From contig NW_013657622.1 in assembly GCF_000142905.1 (NCBI RefSeq), forward strand, positions 154,151-186,313: a DNA stretch of 32,163 bases. The letters are read 5' to 3'. Position 1 is the stretch's first letter, and each line of letters begins with the position of its first letter. This document shows, in pieces, positions 17,479-29,300 of the stretch. Below the pieces are notes generated by a model that was not told the origin of the DNA, did no database searches, and worked only from the letters and a program-made list of their open reading frames with translations. This DNA comes from Thecamonas trahens ATCC 50062. Taxonomy: Eukaryota; Apusozoa; Apusomonadida; Apusomonadidae. Both the position numbers and the translations under genes were made by a program.

Positions 17479-19067
17479 ATGACCTGGATAACCCGACGCA
17501 GCGCATGCCAATGCAGCGTACGCCCGTCTTCCCCTCTCCTCTCCTCCCCGCCCCTCCCCCCTCCCCCCTCCTTCCTTTTTACTCACAGTGCCCTTGGTCT
17601 GCCGCGTCCTCCCCCCCCCCCCCCCCCCCCCCCTCCGGCTGACTGGCTGACTGGTTGACTGGCTGACTGTAGGTGGTGGTGGTGATACTGGTGGTGGTGG
17701 TGGGGCCTCAGCTGCTGAACACGTGGCAAAGACCGTCTGTTCGGAGATCTTTTTCTGCATGCATGCATGAACGGGCACACCCTTTGGAGGCGTTTTCACG
17801 GATCGGGCAATTGGCTGATTCAGAGAAATTGGCTCAGGCTTTGCATGGTTACGCTATGCTCCATCACAAGATCGTGGAGCCAGAGTCGGGCATGGCCAAC
17901 TCGGAGAGGAAAACCCTCATCTACCGCGCAAGAGCTGGCCTCGGCAACCGCATGCTCTCCTCGGTCTCGGCTCTGTTGCTAGCTATGCTGACAGATCGGG
18001 CTCTGTTGGTGGAGTGGCCCGATGTTAACGTTCACGACGTCTTCTGCGAGCCGCCAGGCATCGATTGGGACTACATCTTGTGGAGGGAGGAGATGGAGGC
18101 AAAGGGTCTGGGTGGCTACAACACTTGGCTTCCGCACAGGCTCTGCCTCGTCGACGACATCTGTCTCTACCCACCTGGAGACTCGACCGGATCGCTGACA
18201 ATCAATGGCGCTGCCGGCGAGACGCCGGTCTTGGCTGACCTCGTGTGTGGCGACATCGAGCAGGCGCTCACTCACCAGCACGTCTTCCTCACCTCGACCC
18301 AGTACTTTGTGCCACTGCTCTTTGCCAACCCGGTCTACGCAGCTAAGCTCAATGACTGGTTCCCCAACGGCCGCATCGCGCACGCACTTTTGCACTACCT
18401 CTTTCAGCCGGTGGATCCGGTCACGGCTGCCGTCGACGCCTTTGTCGCCGACGCCTTTGTTCCGGGCAACACTGTCGGGCTTCAGATTCGCTCGGCACCC
18501 ATCTTTTACTTTATGCCGGGCCTGTACTCGTCCAAGGACGACGCGGCAGCGTCGATCACTGCAACGATGGCCACCTGCGTCGACGAGGTCCTTCCCACCG
18601 CGTCTGAGCCGATTGTGGCCGATCCAGCCACCGCCAAGCTCATGGTCGCCTCGATGCACGCCGATGCCAAGCGGTCGCTCGTGGACAAGTATGGAGACCG
18701 AGTGGTACTCTACGGCGGCGCGACGGCCAAGGGCGACGACCTCTCGGTCGGGGACACCCGCGAGGCGCTGGTCGACATCCTCCTCCTCGCGCGCACCGAT
18801 GCGCTCGTCGCCTCGCCGCTCTCGACCTTTGCGTACACCGCTGCCGCCATCGGTCGCATCAAACCCATCAACATCCACGTTGACGTCCCGTCACCTTGGA
18901 GCGACGACTCCATTCTCGAGCCCATCTGCCGGCTCCCGCCTGCCAACGAGCCGTTCCCGGAGCCGTGCCTCCACGCCAACACCTCGTTTGACATGGCCAT
19001 CCCCATGCCGACCTGCCCGCAAGCGCCACTCCCGGCCTTCCTCCTCCGCGCCCCCGGCCTCTGCTGA
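17479..19067 (+). CDS. fucosyltransferase-like type II Golgi enzyme (GT37-like)
   Basis: Likely an inverting fucosyltransferase that uses GDP-fucose, nearest in pattern to plant xyloglucan FUTs (GT37). Motifs in order: RARAGLGNRMLSSVSALLLAMLTDRALLVEW split over residues about 97-127 (the family GLGNR...LTxRxLLV signature); VGLQIRSAP near 281 (the VGxQxR-type donor motif); and EALVDILLLARTDALVASP...STFAYTA (the C-terminal S-x-STF-like motif). I propose exon 1 as 17479-17517 (MTWITRRSACQCS), donor GTACGC, and exon 2 from 17673. This places basic residues before the hydrophobic run VVVVILVVVVGPQLL, a plausible short signal anchor as Golgi transferases need; total 477 aa. If exon 1 is wrong, the first in-frame ATG is at 17763 and the protein would lack an anchor. 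The transferase call is good; exon 1 is tentative. Confidence 0.75.
17518..17672 (+). other. proposed intron of the fucosyltransferase gene
   Basis: Donor GTACGC at 17518, acceptor GACTGTAG ending at 17672, phase 0, 155 bp. It contains C23 (17611-17633) and four copies of GACTGGCT-like 8-mers (17639-17669). It is supported by frame agreement, donor similarity to the other genes and the signal anchor it creates. Confidence 0.55.
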
Positions 19068-19467
19068 TCGCCACCGTAGCATTTGCTTCAGAGATGCGCA
19101 CTGATCGCGCACTGATTGTAAAGTCACCGACGGCGTCCTTCTTGCTTGCCGGCCACCAGGGTGACGGACGGCCACTCGACCCGGCACTGGTATGCCTTGA
19201 TATGGCACATCACATCCTTATCCACCCCAAGCACCAAGCTCATACCAACACAAGCCAGCAGCAACTACTTTAGCAATATCTCAAATTCTTTCTTTCATTG
19301 TCCGCCACCATCGCCGTATCGCCGCCGCCCAAAGTCTGCCGGCTGTCCGCGGTTTCGTGGCTCGCCGCCCCCCCGCCGGCCTGCCGCCCGACCAACTGGC
19401 ACTCGGCCAAAGTGAGAGGCACCCGTCGCGAGTGTGTAGACAGGGAGGAGGAAGGGGGAAGCAGGGA
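19068..19467. other. spacer between genes 7 and 8
   Basis: 400 bp without a recognisable gene. It presumably holds the 3' UTR of gene 7 and the promoter/leader of gene 8. It includes a C7 run at about 19369-19375 and a purine-rich GGAGGAGGAAGGGGG stretch just before the ATG. Confidence 0.6.
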
Positions 19468-22400
19468 ATGGACGCGCTTGCGGGGCTCTCCCAGTCTGTG
19501 GATACCCTTTGTGAGCAGTTACACCTACCTGCACCGCATGTGTCTACACCTGTGCGGAGATACGGTCATGAGTATAGTGGTGGTGGTGAGCCTCGTGGCG
19601 GAGACGGCGACATGGCGGGCGACGGAGCGACCATGATGATGGCAGGGAATGCTGGTGATGCTAGTGCTGCTGGTGCTGATGGGGATGATGATGAAATAAT
19701 GGCACACATGGATGAAGCATGGTCAACGACCATGATGGGATCACAAGAGAGTATGGCGTTTTTGGCGCGAGAGTTGCGGGAAACGTCAAGCAAGCTGGAG
19801 ATGGCCCTGGCGAGAGCTCGAACTGCTGAAGAAGCTGCTCGGCAAGCTGCTGAGGGGAAGAGGCGGTTGGAACTGGTCCTGGGTGAGGTCACGGATGCTC
19901 ATTGGGACTGGCTCGTCGAGGCGCTGGAGGAGGGCGGCATCGATGGTATGCGCCAGCGCATCGCAGACCTACACAATGATCTCGAGGCGTGTGCAACAGA
20001 GGCGAGGGCAGCCGAGGTTGCTGCCGGCGAGCGATGCGGGGCGGCCGAGGAGCGAGCACGGATTGCCGAGGCCCGCGCCGATGAGGCCGAAGCTCGCGAA
20101 GCCGAGACTGCCAGTCGTGCAGAGGAGGTTCAGCGGCAGGTGGCCGCACTGGAGCTGCGTCTGCGCGAGGAGATGGCGTCGGTCACCACTGCTGCTGAGC
20201 ATACAGTAGCTGCGGCTGAGGCAAGGATTCGCCAACTTGAGGGCGATGTCGAGGCTGCGCTCCAACAGACTGCTGATGCCGAGGCTCGGACGGCCAGCCT
20301 CGCGGCCGAGGCTGTCGAGATTGACGAGGTCCAGCGGATGGTTGACGAGCTCGAGAACGACATTTTTGCTGCGCAGCGAGCCCAGAACGACGCCGAAGCA
20401 CGTGCTGCCGATGCCGAGAAACTGTTGGAAGATCTGGGTGCAGCATCGGTGTTTGCTTTGAGGAACGAGGTTGAGGCACAGAAGAGTGAGCTGAAGTCGC
20501 TGCGGGCGACGCTCGCCGAGTCATCTGCACGCGCCGCCAAGCTTGCCAAGGTCGAGAAAGAGCTCATTGCCTGCGAGTTTCGGGTCGAGGACGCCGAGAT
20601 GCGGTGTCTACTGGCAGAAGAGCGAGCAGAAGCCAGAGAGGGCGAACTGGATGCCGAGGTAGCGGCCAGGGCGGAGCTGGCAGAGTCAGCGGCCGCAGCA
20701 GAGCGTGACTACGAGGCCCGCATCCGCGAACTTGTCGGCGCTGCGGCACATGCCGACAGCGGAGCGCGGCTTGAGATGCGCGATCTCAAGATGCAGGTCA
20801 AGCTCTTGGAAGCGAGACTTTCAGAGGCGACTACCGGTGCGAGCCAGATGGAGCACCGACTCTGCGGTGAGGTAGCTGAGCTGGAAGCTGCCCTTGCGGT
20901 GGAGCGACGGGCACTTGCCGACGCGCGTAGCACTGCGGCTCAGCTGCAGCGCAGGCTTGATGCTGCTGCCGACAAGCAGACGTCGACAACGGCAGGTGCA
21001 AAGAACGAGATTCGTGAGCTTGAAGAGCGCTGTGCACGACTCGAGAGCGAGGTTGCCAACGCCAAAAGCAGTGCGAGTGTGCGGCTTGCTCAGCTCAACG
21101 CAGAGCTGGAGGCGTCACACTCGCGTGCTGCGGAAGCCCATGATGCGGCGAACCGACTGCAGCGCGAGCTTGATCGTGCTCGGCGCAAGCAGGAGTCCCT
21201 TGCGGCGGAGAGCGGAGGGAGGGTGACTGAGCTGGAGGCACGATGCATCGAGCTCGAGACCGAGCTGTCTGAACATGGACAGGCCGCAGCCGCACGCATG
21301 GCCCAGCTGGAAGACGCATGTTTCCAAGCTCAGAAAGAGGCTCGGCGTGCTACGGAGAATGCAGATGCCAACCAGCGAGCCGCGGTCAGTGCACGCGATG
21401 TTGCCGCCGATGCAGAGCGGGCGACCAAGGCAGCTGAGAAGGAGATTGAGCAGCGAGTTGCCGAGCTCACTGAGAGCCGGGCGCAAAGTGCTGCTGCGAT
21501 TGCCAAGGCGCGTCACGAGGTCCACGAGCTTCAGCACGAACTTGCTGCCATACAGGCGTCGGGCGGTCTGGACGCGGCCGCCGAGCGTGATACCGCGGTC
21601 GTCCGCGCCGACGAGCTAACAAGGCAGCTGGTAGAGCTCCAGGCACAGGCATCGGATGCCGAAGTCGAGCTGCGGCGGAGCAAGAGCGAGTTGGAGCGAT
21701 TGCGGGAGGCTGCTGCCACGCACAGCATGGCGCTGGCGGAGCAACGCGAGGTTGCTGATGCAGCAGAGGCCAAGGTGAAGACGCTGCAGGCCGCGCTTGC
21801 ACACCAGGAGCGCGAGACAAAGCGGGCTGAGGCCGAAATGGGCCATGTTCGTGTTCAGATGGAGGAAGCGGAGCAGAGCCTCGATTTGGTGCAGCAGCGA
21901 GCCCAGGAGGCCGAGACTGAGGCGGCGCGGATGCGCAGCCGTGTCGCGGGAGTCGAGCTGCAGTTGGTGCGAGCTGGAGAGGCCCACGTTCTTGCCGACA
22001 AGCTCGCCAGTGTGGAGGTGGCTCGCGACGAAGCACTGAGCGCAACGGCTACTGCCGAATGTCGTCTCTGCGAGGCAGAGTCCCAGCTCATTGTTGAGCA
22101 GGATCGGGCTGCGGCGGCCGAGAAGAGTGCGCGCGAAGCGCTGTCGGAGCTTGCCGCAGCGCGCAAGCGGGCAGCCGAGGCGGAGGCCAGCGCGGCTTGC
22201 CGTGTGCGCGAGCTGGAGGATGACCTCGCGGCTGCGCGCAGGCTGGCTGTAGAGGCAGAAGCCACCTCCATTCGGCAGGCTCGGGACCTTGAGGCCGACC
22301 TTGCTGCTGCGCGCAAGCAAGCTGCAGAGGCGGAAGTCACCGCGGCTCGCCGTGCGCAGCAAGCGGAGGCTGACATCGCAGCTGCGCGTAAGCAAGTAGC

Positions 22401-25400
22401 AGCTATTGAGGCCTCTTCGGATCGCCGTGCGCGCGAGCTTGAGACTGATCTGGCGGCTGCACGCAAGCAGGCTGCAGAAGCTGATGTGGCTGCGGCTCGT
22501 CGTGTGAGCGAGCTGGAATCTGACCTCGCAGCTGCACGTCAGCAGACTGCAGTGGCTGACGATGCCGGGCGACGCCGTGCGCAGGAACTGGAGACCGATC
22601 TGGCGGCTGCACGCAAGCAGGCTGCAGAAGCCGATGCGACTGCGGCTCGTCGTGTGAGCGAGCTGGAAGCTGACCTCGCTGCCGCAGAGAAGAGGGCAAC
22701 CGAGGTGGAAGCTACCGCTGCCCGCCACGTGCAGCTACTAGAAGCTGACCTCGCAACTGCACGTCAACAGACTGCAGAGGCTGACGACGCCGGGCGACGC
22801 CGTGCGCGGGAACTGGAGACCGAACTGGCGGCTGCACGCAAGCAGGCTGCAGAAGCTGATGCGACTGCGGCTCGTCGTGTGAGCGAGCTGGAAGCTGACC
22901 TCGCAACTGCACGTCAACAGACTGCAGAGGCTGACGATGCCGGGCGACGCCGTGCGCAGGAACTGGAGACCGAACTGGCGGCTGCACGCAAGCAGGCTGC
23001 AGAAGCCGATGCGACTGCGGCTCGTCGTGTGAGTGAGCTGGAAGCTGACCTCGCAACTGCACGTCAGCAGACTGCAGAGGCTGACGACGCCGGGCGACGC
23101 CGTGCGCAGGAACTGGAGACCGAACTGGCGACCATGCGCAGGCAGGCTGCAGAAGCTGATGCGACTGCGGCTCGTCGTGTGAGCGAGCTGGAAGCTGACC
23201 TCGCTGCCGCAGAGAAGAAGGCGACCGAGGTGGAAGCTACCGCTGCCCGCCACGTGCAGCAACTGGAAGCTGACCTCGCAGCTGCACGTCAGCAGACTGC
23301 AGAGGCTGACGGTGCCGGGCGACGCCGTGCGCAGGAACTGGAGACCGAACTGGCGACCATGCGCAGGCAGGCTGCAGAAGCTGATGCGGCTGCGGCTCGT
23401 CGTGTGAGCGAGCTAGAGGCTGACCTTGCAACTGTACGCAAGCGGCAGCAGAGGCTGACGATGCCGGGCGACGCCGTGCGCAGGAACTGGAGACCGATCT
23501 GGCGGCTGCACGCAGGCAGGCTGCAGAAGCTGATGCGGCTGCGGCTCGTCGTGTGAGCGAGCTGGAAGCTGACCTCGCAACTGCACGTCAACAGACTGCA
23601 GAGGCTGACGATGCCGGGCGACGCCGTGCGCAGGAACTGGAGACCGAACTGGCGGCTGCACGCAAGACAGTCAGCGAGGCCGAAGCTGCCGCCCACGTCC
23701 AGGTCGGCAAGCTGGAGGCGGATCTTGCCTCCTCGCGGCGACAGATACACACGATGGAGGCCCAGCTCAGGCGATCGACACTAGAAGCTCGCCCGGATGA
23801 CCGCTCGCACACGTTGGCACGGATCGAGTCGCTCGAGAGCGAGCCCAGCCAAACGCGACAGGCACTTCATGTCCAGGCACGAGGCCCGGGCGCGGGTCTG
23901 CAACTGCGCGACTTGGATGCCCGCGACCAGGCCGTACAGGTGCTACAGGCCGAGCTGTCACTAGTGCGAGCCGAACTCGCTGCAAGTCGTGCTTCTCCGC
24001 GGCTCACCGGCGAGACTGATGCACAAGCATCTCGGACACGAGCCGAAGAAGACCAGGGGCTACATGTCACGGTGCGCGACCTCGAGTCGCAGATCGTCCA
24101 CACAAGCGCGCGCTCGACTCAGCTGGAGAACGAGTTACGGTCTACCCGCCAGCGGGCGCGCGCGGCCGAAGACGGGCGTCTCGATATGGAGCACAGGCTG
24201 CGGTCGGTCCAAGCCGAACTTGACTCTGCCACCAGGCGCGTCAGGGAAGTGGAGGCCGAGAATGTGAGCGTGTTGCAGCGTTTGGCGGCGGCACGCGAGG
24301 AGAGTAGCACGTTCGAGTCGCGATTGAGTGGTTTGCGCATGCAGCTCGAGTCGGTGGCACGCGAACGTGATGCTGCTCGTGCCACAGAGGCTGTAGCACG
24401 CTCAAGCGACGCTACTGTCTGCGACGAACTCGAGCGCGCGTTGGGCGCAGCACGGCGTAAGCTCAAGCTCGCGCGTCATGACGCTGAAAGCAAGGATCGT
24501 ACCATGGAGAATCTCCGGCACGAGTTGGCTACAGTCAAGACCGAGAGCCATCGCAAGCTGGAGGATGCGCAGCAGAAGCTGATGCAAGCTCGGGGCGACG
24601 CTGAAGCGCACAAGAACGAGCTGGCACGACTTCGGCAGCGTCTAGAGGCTGCAGACAACGATCTTCACGTCGCGACAAGTGCTGCCCGCAGAGATGCAGA
24701 TGACAAGAGGCTCGAACTGAGGCTCATGGAAGATGCCGTTGAAGCCGCTCGTCGCCAGGCGAAGGCTGCGCGTGGGGATGCGGAAGAGAAGAGTTGTTTG
24801 CTTGTAGCTGCCGAAGATGCGCTGGCAAAGGCTCGCCGCGAGCTGGAGAACGCCCATGACGAGGCAGAAGGCACGACTCGCAAGCTTGCGACCGCCAAGT
24901 CCCAGGTCGAGGCCAAGGATCGCCAACTGGCAGCGGCCGAAGAGGAGCTGGCGTCCACCCGCCGCACGCTGACAACCGCCGAGTCCCAGGTCGAGGCCAA
25001 GGATCGACAGCTGTCAGCGGCCGAGTCGGAGCTGGCAACCACCCGCCGCACGCTGGCGACTGCCGAGTCCCAGGTCGAGGCCAAAGATCGACAGCTGGCA
25101 GCGGCCGAGTCGGAGCTGGCAACCACCCGCCGCACGCTGGCGACCGCCGAGTCCCAGGTCGAGGCCAAGGATCGACAGCTGTCAGCGGCCGAGTCGGAGC
25201 TGGCAACCACCCGCCGCACGCTGGCGACCGCCGAGTCCCAGGTCGAGGCCAAAGATCGACAGCTGGCAGCGGCCGAGTCGGAGCTGGCAACCACCCGCCG
25301 CACGCTGGCAACCGCCGAGTCCCAGGTCGAGACCAAGGATCGACAGCTGGCAGCGGCCGAGTCGGAGCTGGCGACCACCCGCCGCACGCTGGCAACCGCC

Positions 25401-26351
25401 GAGTCCCAGGTCGAGGCCAAGGATCGACAGCTGGCAGCGGCCGAGCACGACCTCTCGTTGGCACGGCAAAGGCTAGCGGCAGTTGAAGAGGACCTTTTCT
25501 CCACCCAGAGTATTCTGGCTGCAGGCCATACCGAGATTGCCTCCAAGGATCGACAGCTGGTGGCTGCTGAAGGCGATCTGTCCTCGGTTCGCCACAAGCT
25601 GGCTCTTGCCGAGGCTGAAATGCAAGAGAAGGCACTGACGCTGACCGCTGCTATGGCCCAAGCCGATGCCAAGGATCAACAGCTGGCAGTTGCCGCGGAC
25701 GAGCTCATATCGGCACGGCGACAGCTGGCGAAAGCGGAAGATGAACTCGCATCCACCCGACGGCGACTGGCGGCGGCCGAAGACGAGCTCACGTCGACCA
25801 GGCGGCAACTGGCAGCGGCTCACGAGGACTTGACCCTCACTCGCCAGCAGCTCTCAACTGACGCCTCGTCCGCCATTGCCGAGACTGAGCAGCATGCTGC
25901 TTCTATTGCCGCTCATCTTGCCGAGACACAGGCCGCATACGCCGAGCTTCGCACAGAGTACGAGGCGCTCCAGGCGCGCCACGCACACGACATGCAGATG
26001 CTCGACGCGTCGGCAGCGGCGCACCTTGGCCATTCGGCCTCGCGCATCGCCGCACTCGAGGCAAGCCTCTCGGCATCGGCTTTGAGTGAGGCCGAGCTGG
26101 CTCAGTCGCGAAGCTACGGCCGCGAGCTTGTCTCGGTACGTCGCCAGCTCGCGACAGCCAACGACCAGCTCATGGCTCTGCGCGACGCGTACGACAGCCT
26201 CACCCACCATGTCGAGGCCAAGGATGAGCTCATCGCTGCGCTGCAGCTCGATGTTGATGCCGCCGTCACCCGCGCCGACGCGCTCGCGCTCGCCAACACT
26301 GAGCTCCACCACGCGGTCGACTACTATGGGTCGCTTTCATTCCGAGTCTGA
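19468..26351 (+). CDS. giant Ala/Glu-rich coiled-coil protein (one frame break)
   Basis: About 2294 aa. Start: first ATG in frame (MDALAGLSQSVD). A short head of about 130 aa is followed by almost uninterrupted coiled coil with A, E, R, L and Q dominant and no TM. Two repeat blocks stand out: 25-residue units (22430-23670), such as ELETDLAAARKQAAEADA, and seven 28-residue units (24901-25440), such as SQVEAKDRQLAAAESELATT. The frame breaks at GG 23444-23445. Adding one G gives RKRAAEAD, as in sister repeats, and the sister-repeat spacing there is 149 instead of 150 bp. So the two open halves (to 23556, and from about 23454) are one gene. It resembles golgin, centrosomal or myosin-tail rods only in composition, so no orthology is claimed. 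A structural or tethering role is likely. The stop lies inside the 3' end of gene 9. Confidence 0.8.
22430..23670 (+). repeat. 75-bp coding repeats in 150/225-bp higher-order units
   Basis: The marker GTGTGAG(C/T)GAGCTGGAA and its variants recur at 22502, 22652, 22877, 23027, 23177, 23402 and 23551. Spacings are 150, 225, 150, 150, 225 and 149 bp. Each 75-bp unit encodes 25 residues of coiled coil. The odd 149 marks the one-base loss. Confidence 0.9.
24901..25440 (+). repeat. 84-bp coding repeat x7 (28 aa = four heptads)
   Basis: CCCAGGTCGAGGCCAA and its close variants recur every 84 bp at 24901, 24985, 25069, 25153, 25237, 25321 and 25405. DNA identity is very high, indicating recent amplification or homogenisation. 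28 residues are exactly four heptads, so the coiled coil stays in register whatever the copy number. Confidence 0.9.
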
Positions 26352-29300
26352 CGAGCCAGATCCGTCTTGCGGAATCAAGGTAAAGTGACGAATCGGCAGC
26401 GAGACAATCCGATCGACGAGCCGCTTGGTGGAGAGCCTGCTGGCGGGCTGGCGGGCCCAGCAGTCGTATAGGAGCGAGGCCATGTCCGGAGACAGGGAGT
26501 CCATGTCGTCGGGCATGACGCGTGCGGCGAGCAGGGCCTCAGTCGACGCGCCAAATGCCGGCTTGCCGGTCAGCAGCTCGTAGACGAGACAGCCAAAGGC
26601 AAAGATGTCACTGGCGGGCGTCGGCTCGGTGGCCGTTCCGTCGGCGAGCTCGGGGGCGAGGCCAGCGAGGCCCGGGTCCTCGCGGGCTTGCCCGGTGGCG
26701 GCGAGCAGACGATTGAGCCCACAGCCATCGACAAAGACGGTTTGACTCGCATCGGGAGCCTTGAGCATGACGTTGTTCGGTCGTAACGCGCCGTGCACTA
26801 TGTCGTGGTTGTGGAGGACTGCCAGTCCATGTGCTACGCTGCGGACCGCAGTGTTAACAAAGACAGCCGAGCGGCGTCCGTCGCGGATGGCCGAACCAAG
26901 TGAGCCGAGACGGTAGAACGGGAGGACAACACCAACAAACGGCTTGGTCGCACACACACCGACCGGAACGACAAAGATCTCGCGGACCTCGCAAGGGAGC
27001 AGCGCCCACGACGCCAGTTCGGTCACGAGCGTCACAAGCGGCTTAACAGTCACGCTGCCTTGACTGAGCAAAGACTTGATCACCACCGGCATGCCCTTGT
27101 AGTTACTCACCAGCATGCGACACACGGTGCTGGCACCGGCCTCGCTCCCGCGCATAATCATAGACCGCATGACTGGGACCGAGAGCACGAGCTCGCACTT
27201 GAGCCGTGACGCCAGCGTCAGCGCCATGCGCAACTGCGAGGCCGAGCGCGAGCGCGACAGCTGGCGCGAGCGCGAGCGCGACAGTTGCTTCGACGATGAC
27301 GTTCTCTTCCCCAAACGCCGGTTTTCCACCAGCGATTCGTGGAGTGAGAGCCGTGTCGGAAGCCGGGGCAGCGTCACCTCGGACGGCATACCGGCGAGCT
27401 CGAGGTTGGGTGCTGTTTTCGACAGCGACGGGTGGTCTATATCGAGCTGTATCATCGGCAGCCGACGGTTGGCGCCGCTGCCGTCAGTGGCAGGCAGCAC
27501 TTGCGACGCCTTGCGCTTGACCTTGTCCTCGTCCTCGTCATCGACTTTGCCCTTGTCGGGTGACGACAGCGACGATGGTGGCGACGGCTTGAGCTGTGTG
27601 GTATCGGGCATACCGGGCTTGGGCTCATTCGAATCGGCGCCGGGCGCATCGGGTGCGCCGGCCGACGACGGGCAGAGTTCGGTGACAACAGAAACTGAGC
27701 TCTCGGAGGCTCTACGGGCGAGCTGCGGAGCGCCTTGCGGCCGCTCAACAAGCTGCGGGTGAGCCATGAGACCACGCCGGCCATTGGACCACGAGGCGAC
27801 ACGTGGAGGGCAGCGGGGAGCTGGCGGGAGCAGGGCGCTTACAGGCGTGCCCGAAGGCGAGTGCGAGGTGCCACGGGTGTGGGCATGGAGGTGAGTCCGC
27901 GACGCCATGGGGGAGGCCGACATTGAGAACGAGCCAGACGGCCCGCCGGCCCGCGAAGTTGACATGACTGTGCCTAGGGCAGGACATGAGAGGTCGCAGC
28001 GGTCTGAGATCAGCTCGAGGAGGGCGCCTGGGACGAGCTTAATGAGGCGAAGGGTGGGGCGGGGGACGGAGAGGCAGGCCGAGCTGAGGGCGGCCTTGAT
28101 GCTTGGCTTGAGGCCTGGGTCGACAAAGAAGCCGTAGTTTCGGCCTGCAGCGGCGGCGGCTTCAGTGACGCTAGCCATGGCACAGACGACGGGCCCGCGG
28201 AAGACCCACTGGTGGTCGGCGGCTGCGGTGCCGGGCATGAGCTCCGAAGTGATGTCACCCTCAGCGGCGACGACAAAGAATGGCGGGTGCGCGGCCTCAT
28301 GACCGGCGGCGAGGGCATCATAGCAGGCGTCGGCAAAGTCGAGGAGCTGGCGCGGAAGATCAAAGACGACCAGGGCGTCGCCAAGGGCCCAGTCGACGAG
28401 CGAGGCGCGCGAGGCAGCAACAGCAGAGGCGAGCATGTCATGGAATGCGTGTAGGGCGCGGCGGGCCTCAAGAGGGTCGTGCGCCAGCAAGGCCTTGCCG
28501 CTCGGACACGAGATGGTGGCGGCGAAAACATGGCCTGAGGGGCGGGCCTTGCGGACCGGAAGCTGGACCTTGGCTAGAGTGAACCTCGAGCAGAGAGTAC
28601 TGGCGAGGGCAGCCGCCGAGGGCCGCTCGCGCGGGAGATGGTCCCACGCCGAGGCAACGAGTGGGACGAGGTCTGCAGCCCACGGCGGGATGTTGACGAG
28701 CGCGGGACGTGAGGTGCCGTGAACGACTTCAAGGGCAAGAGCGGCGATGCCTGAAGTCGGGTGGTAGGGCTCGTCGCGAGTGAGAAGCTCCCAGAGGACG
28801 ATGGCGAACGAATAGATGTCGCTGGAGGGCGCGACGGCGTCAGCGCCACCTGCAAGGACTTCGGGAGCCGACCAAAAGACGTTTGTCCAATTCGATGAGG
28901 CCTTGGATGTCGTCGAGATTGAAGAAGCGACCGAGAGCAGGCCAAGCGAAGTGACAGCCTGGTTCGAGTACATACCGAGCTCAATGCCTGCAGGCTGGGG
29001 CCGACGCGGCGCGAGCCGCAGCACACACGCGAGCACCACGAGCGGGGCTTGGGAACCGAGTACGAGGAGAGCGATGAGGTCGGCGAGGTGACAGATGAAG
29101 AGGGAGGCGAGGCGCAGTGTGGCTGATGGGCGACGGAGAGGCCGGCAATTTTGGGGACCCAGCCGGCGGCGAGGAGGATGTTGAACGAAGAGAGCGAGCC
29201 GTGAGTGAGGCCACCAGACGTGTGGAGGTAGTCGAGGCCAGCGGCGATGGAAGCGGCCCACCAGAGGCGGAGCTCTGCACCGAGATCGAGCGAGTAGTCG

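Noticed and set aside
21616-22728. 370-aa minus-strand ORF in the coiled-coil gene
   Set aside because: It mirrors the coding repeats of gene 8 and has no independent support.
23434-23483. A 50-bp intron (GTACGC to GCGCAG) that would also bridge the frame break in gene 8
   Set aside because: The putative intron is itself normal repeat coding sequence in the two frames on either side of GG 23444-23445, and repeat spacing is short by exactly one base. A one-base loss explains it better.
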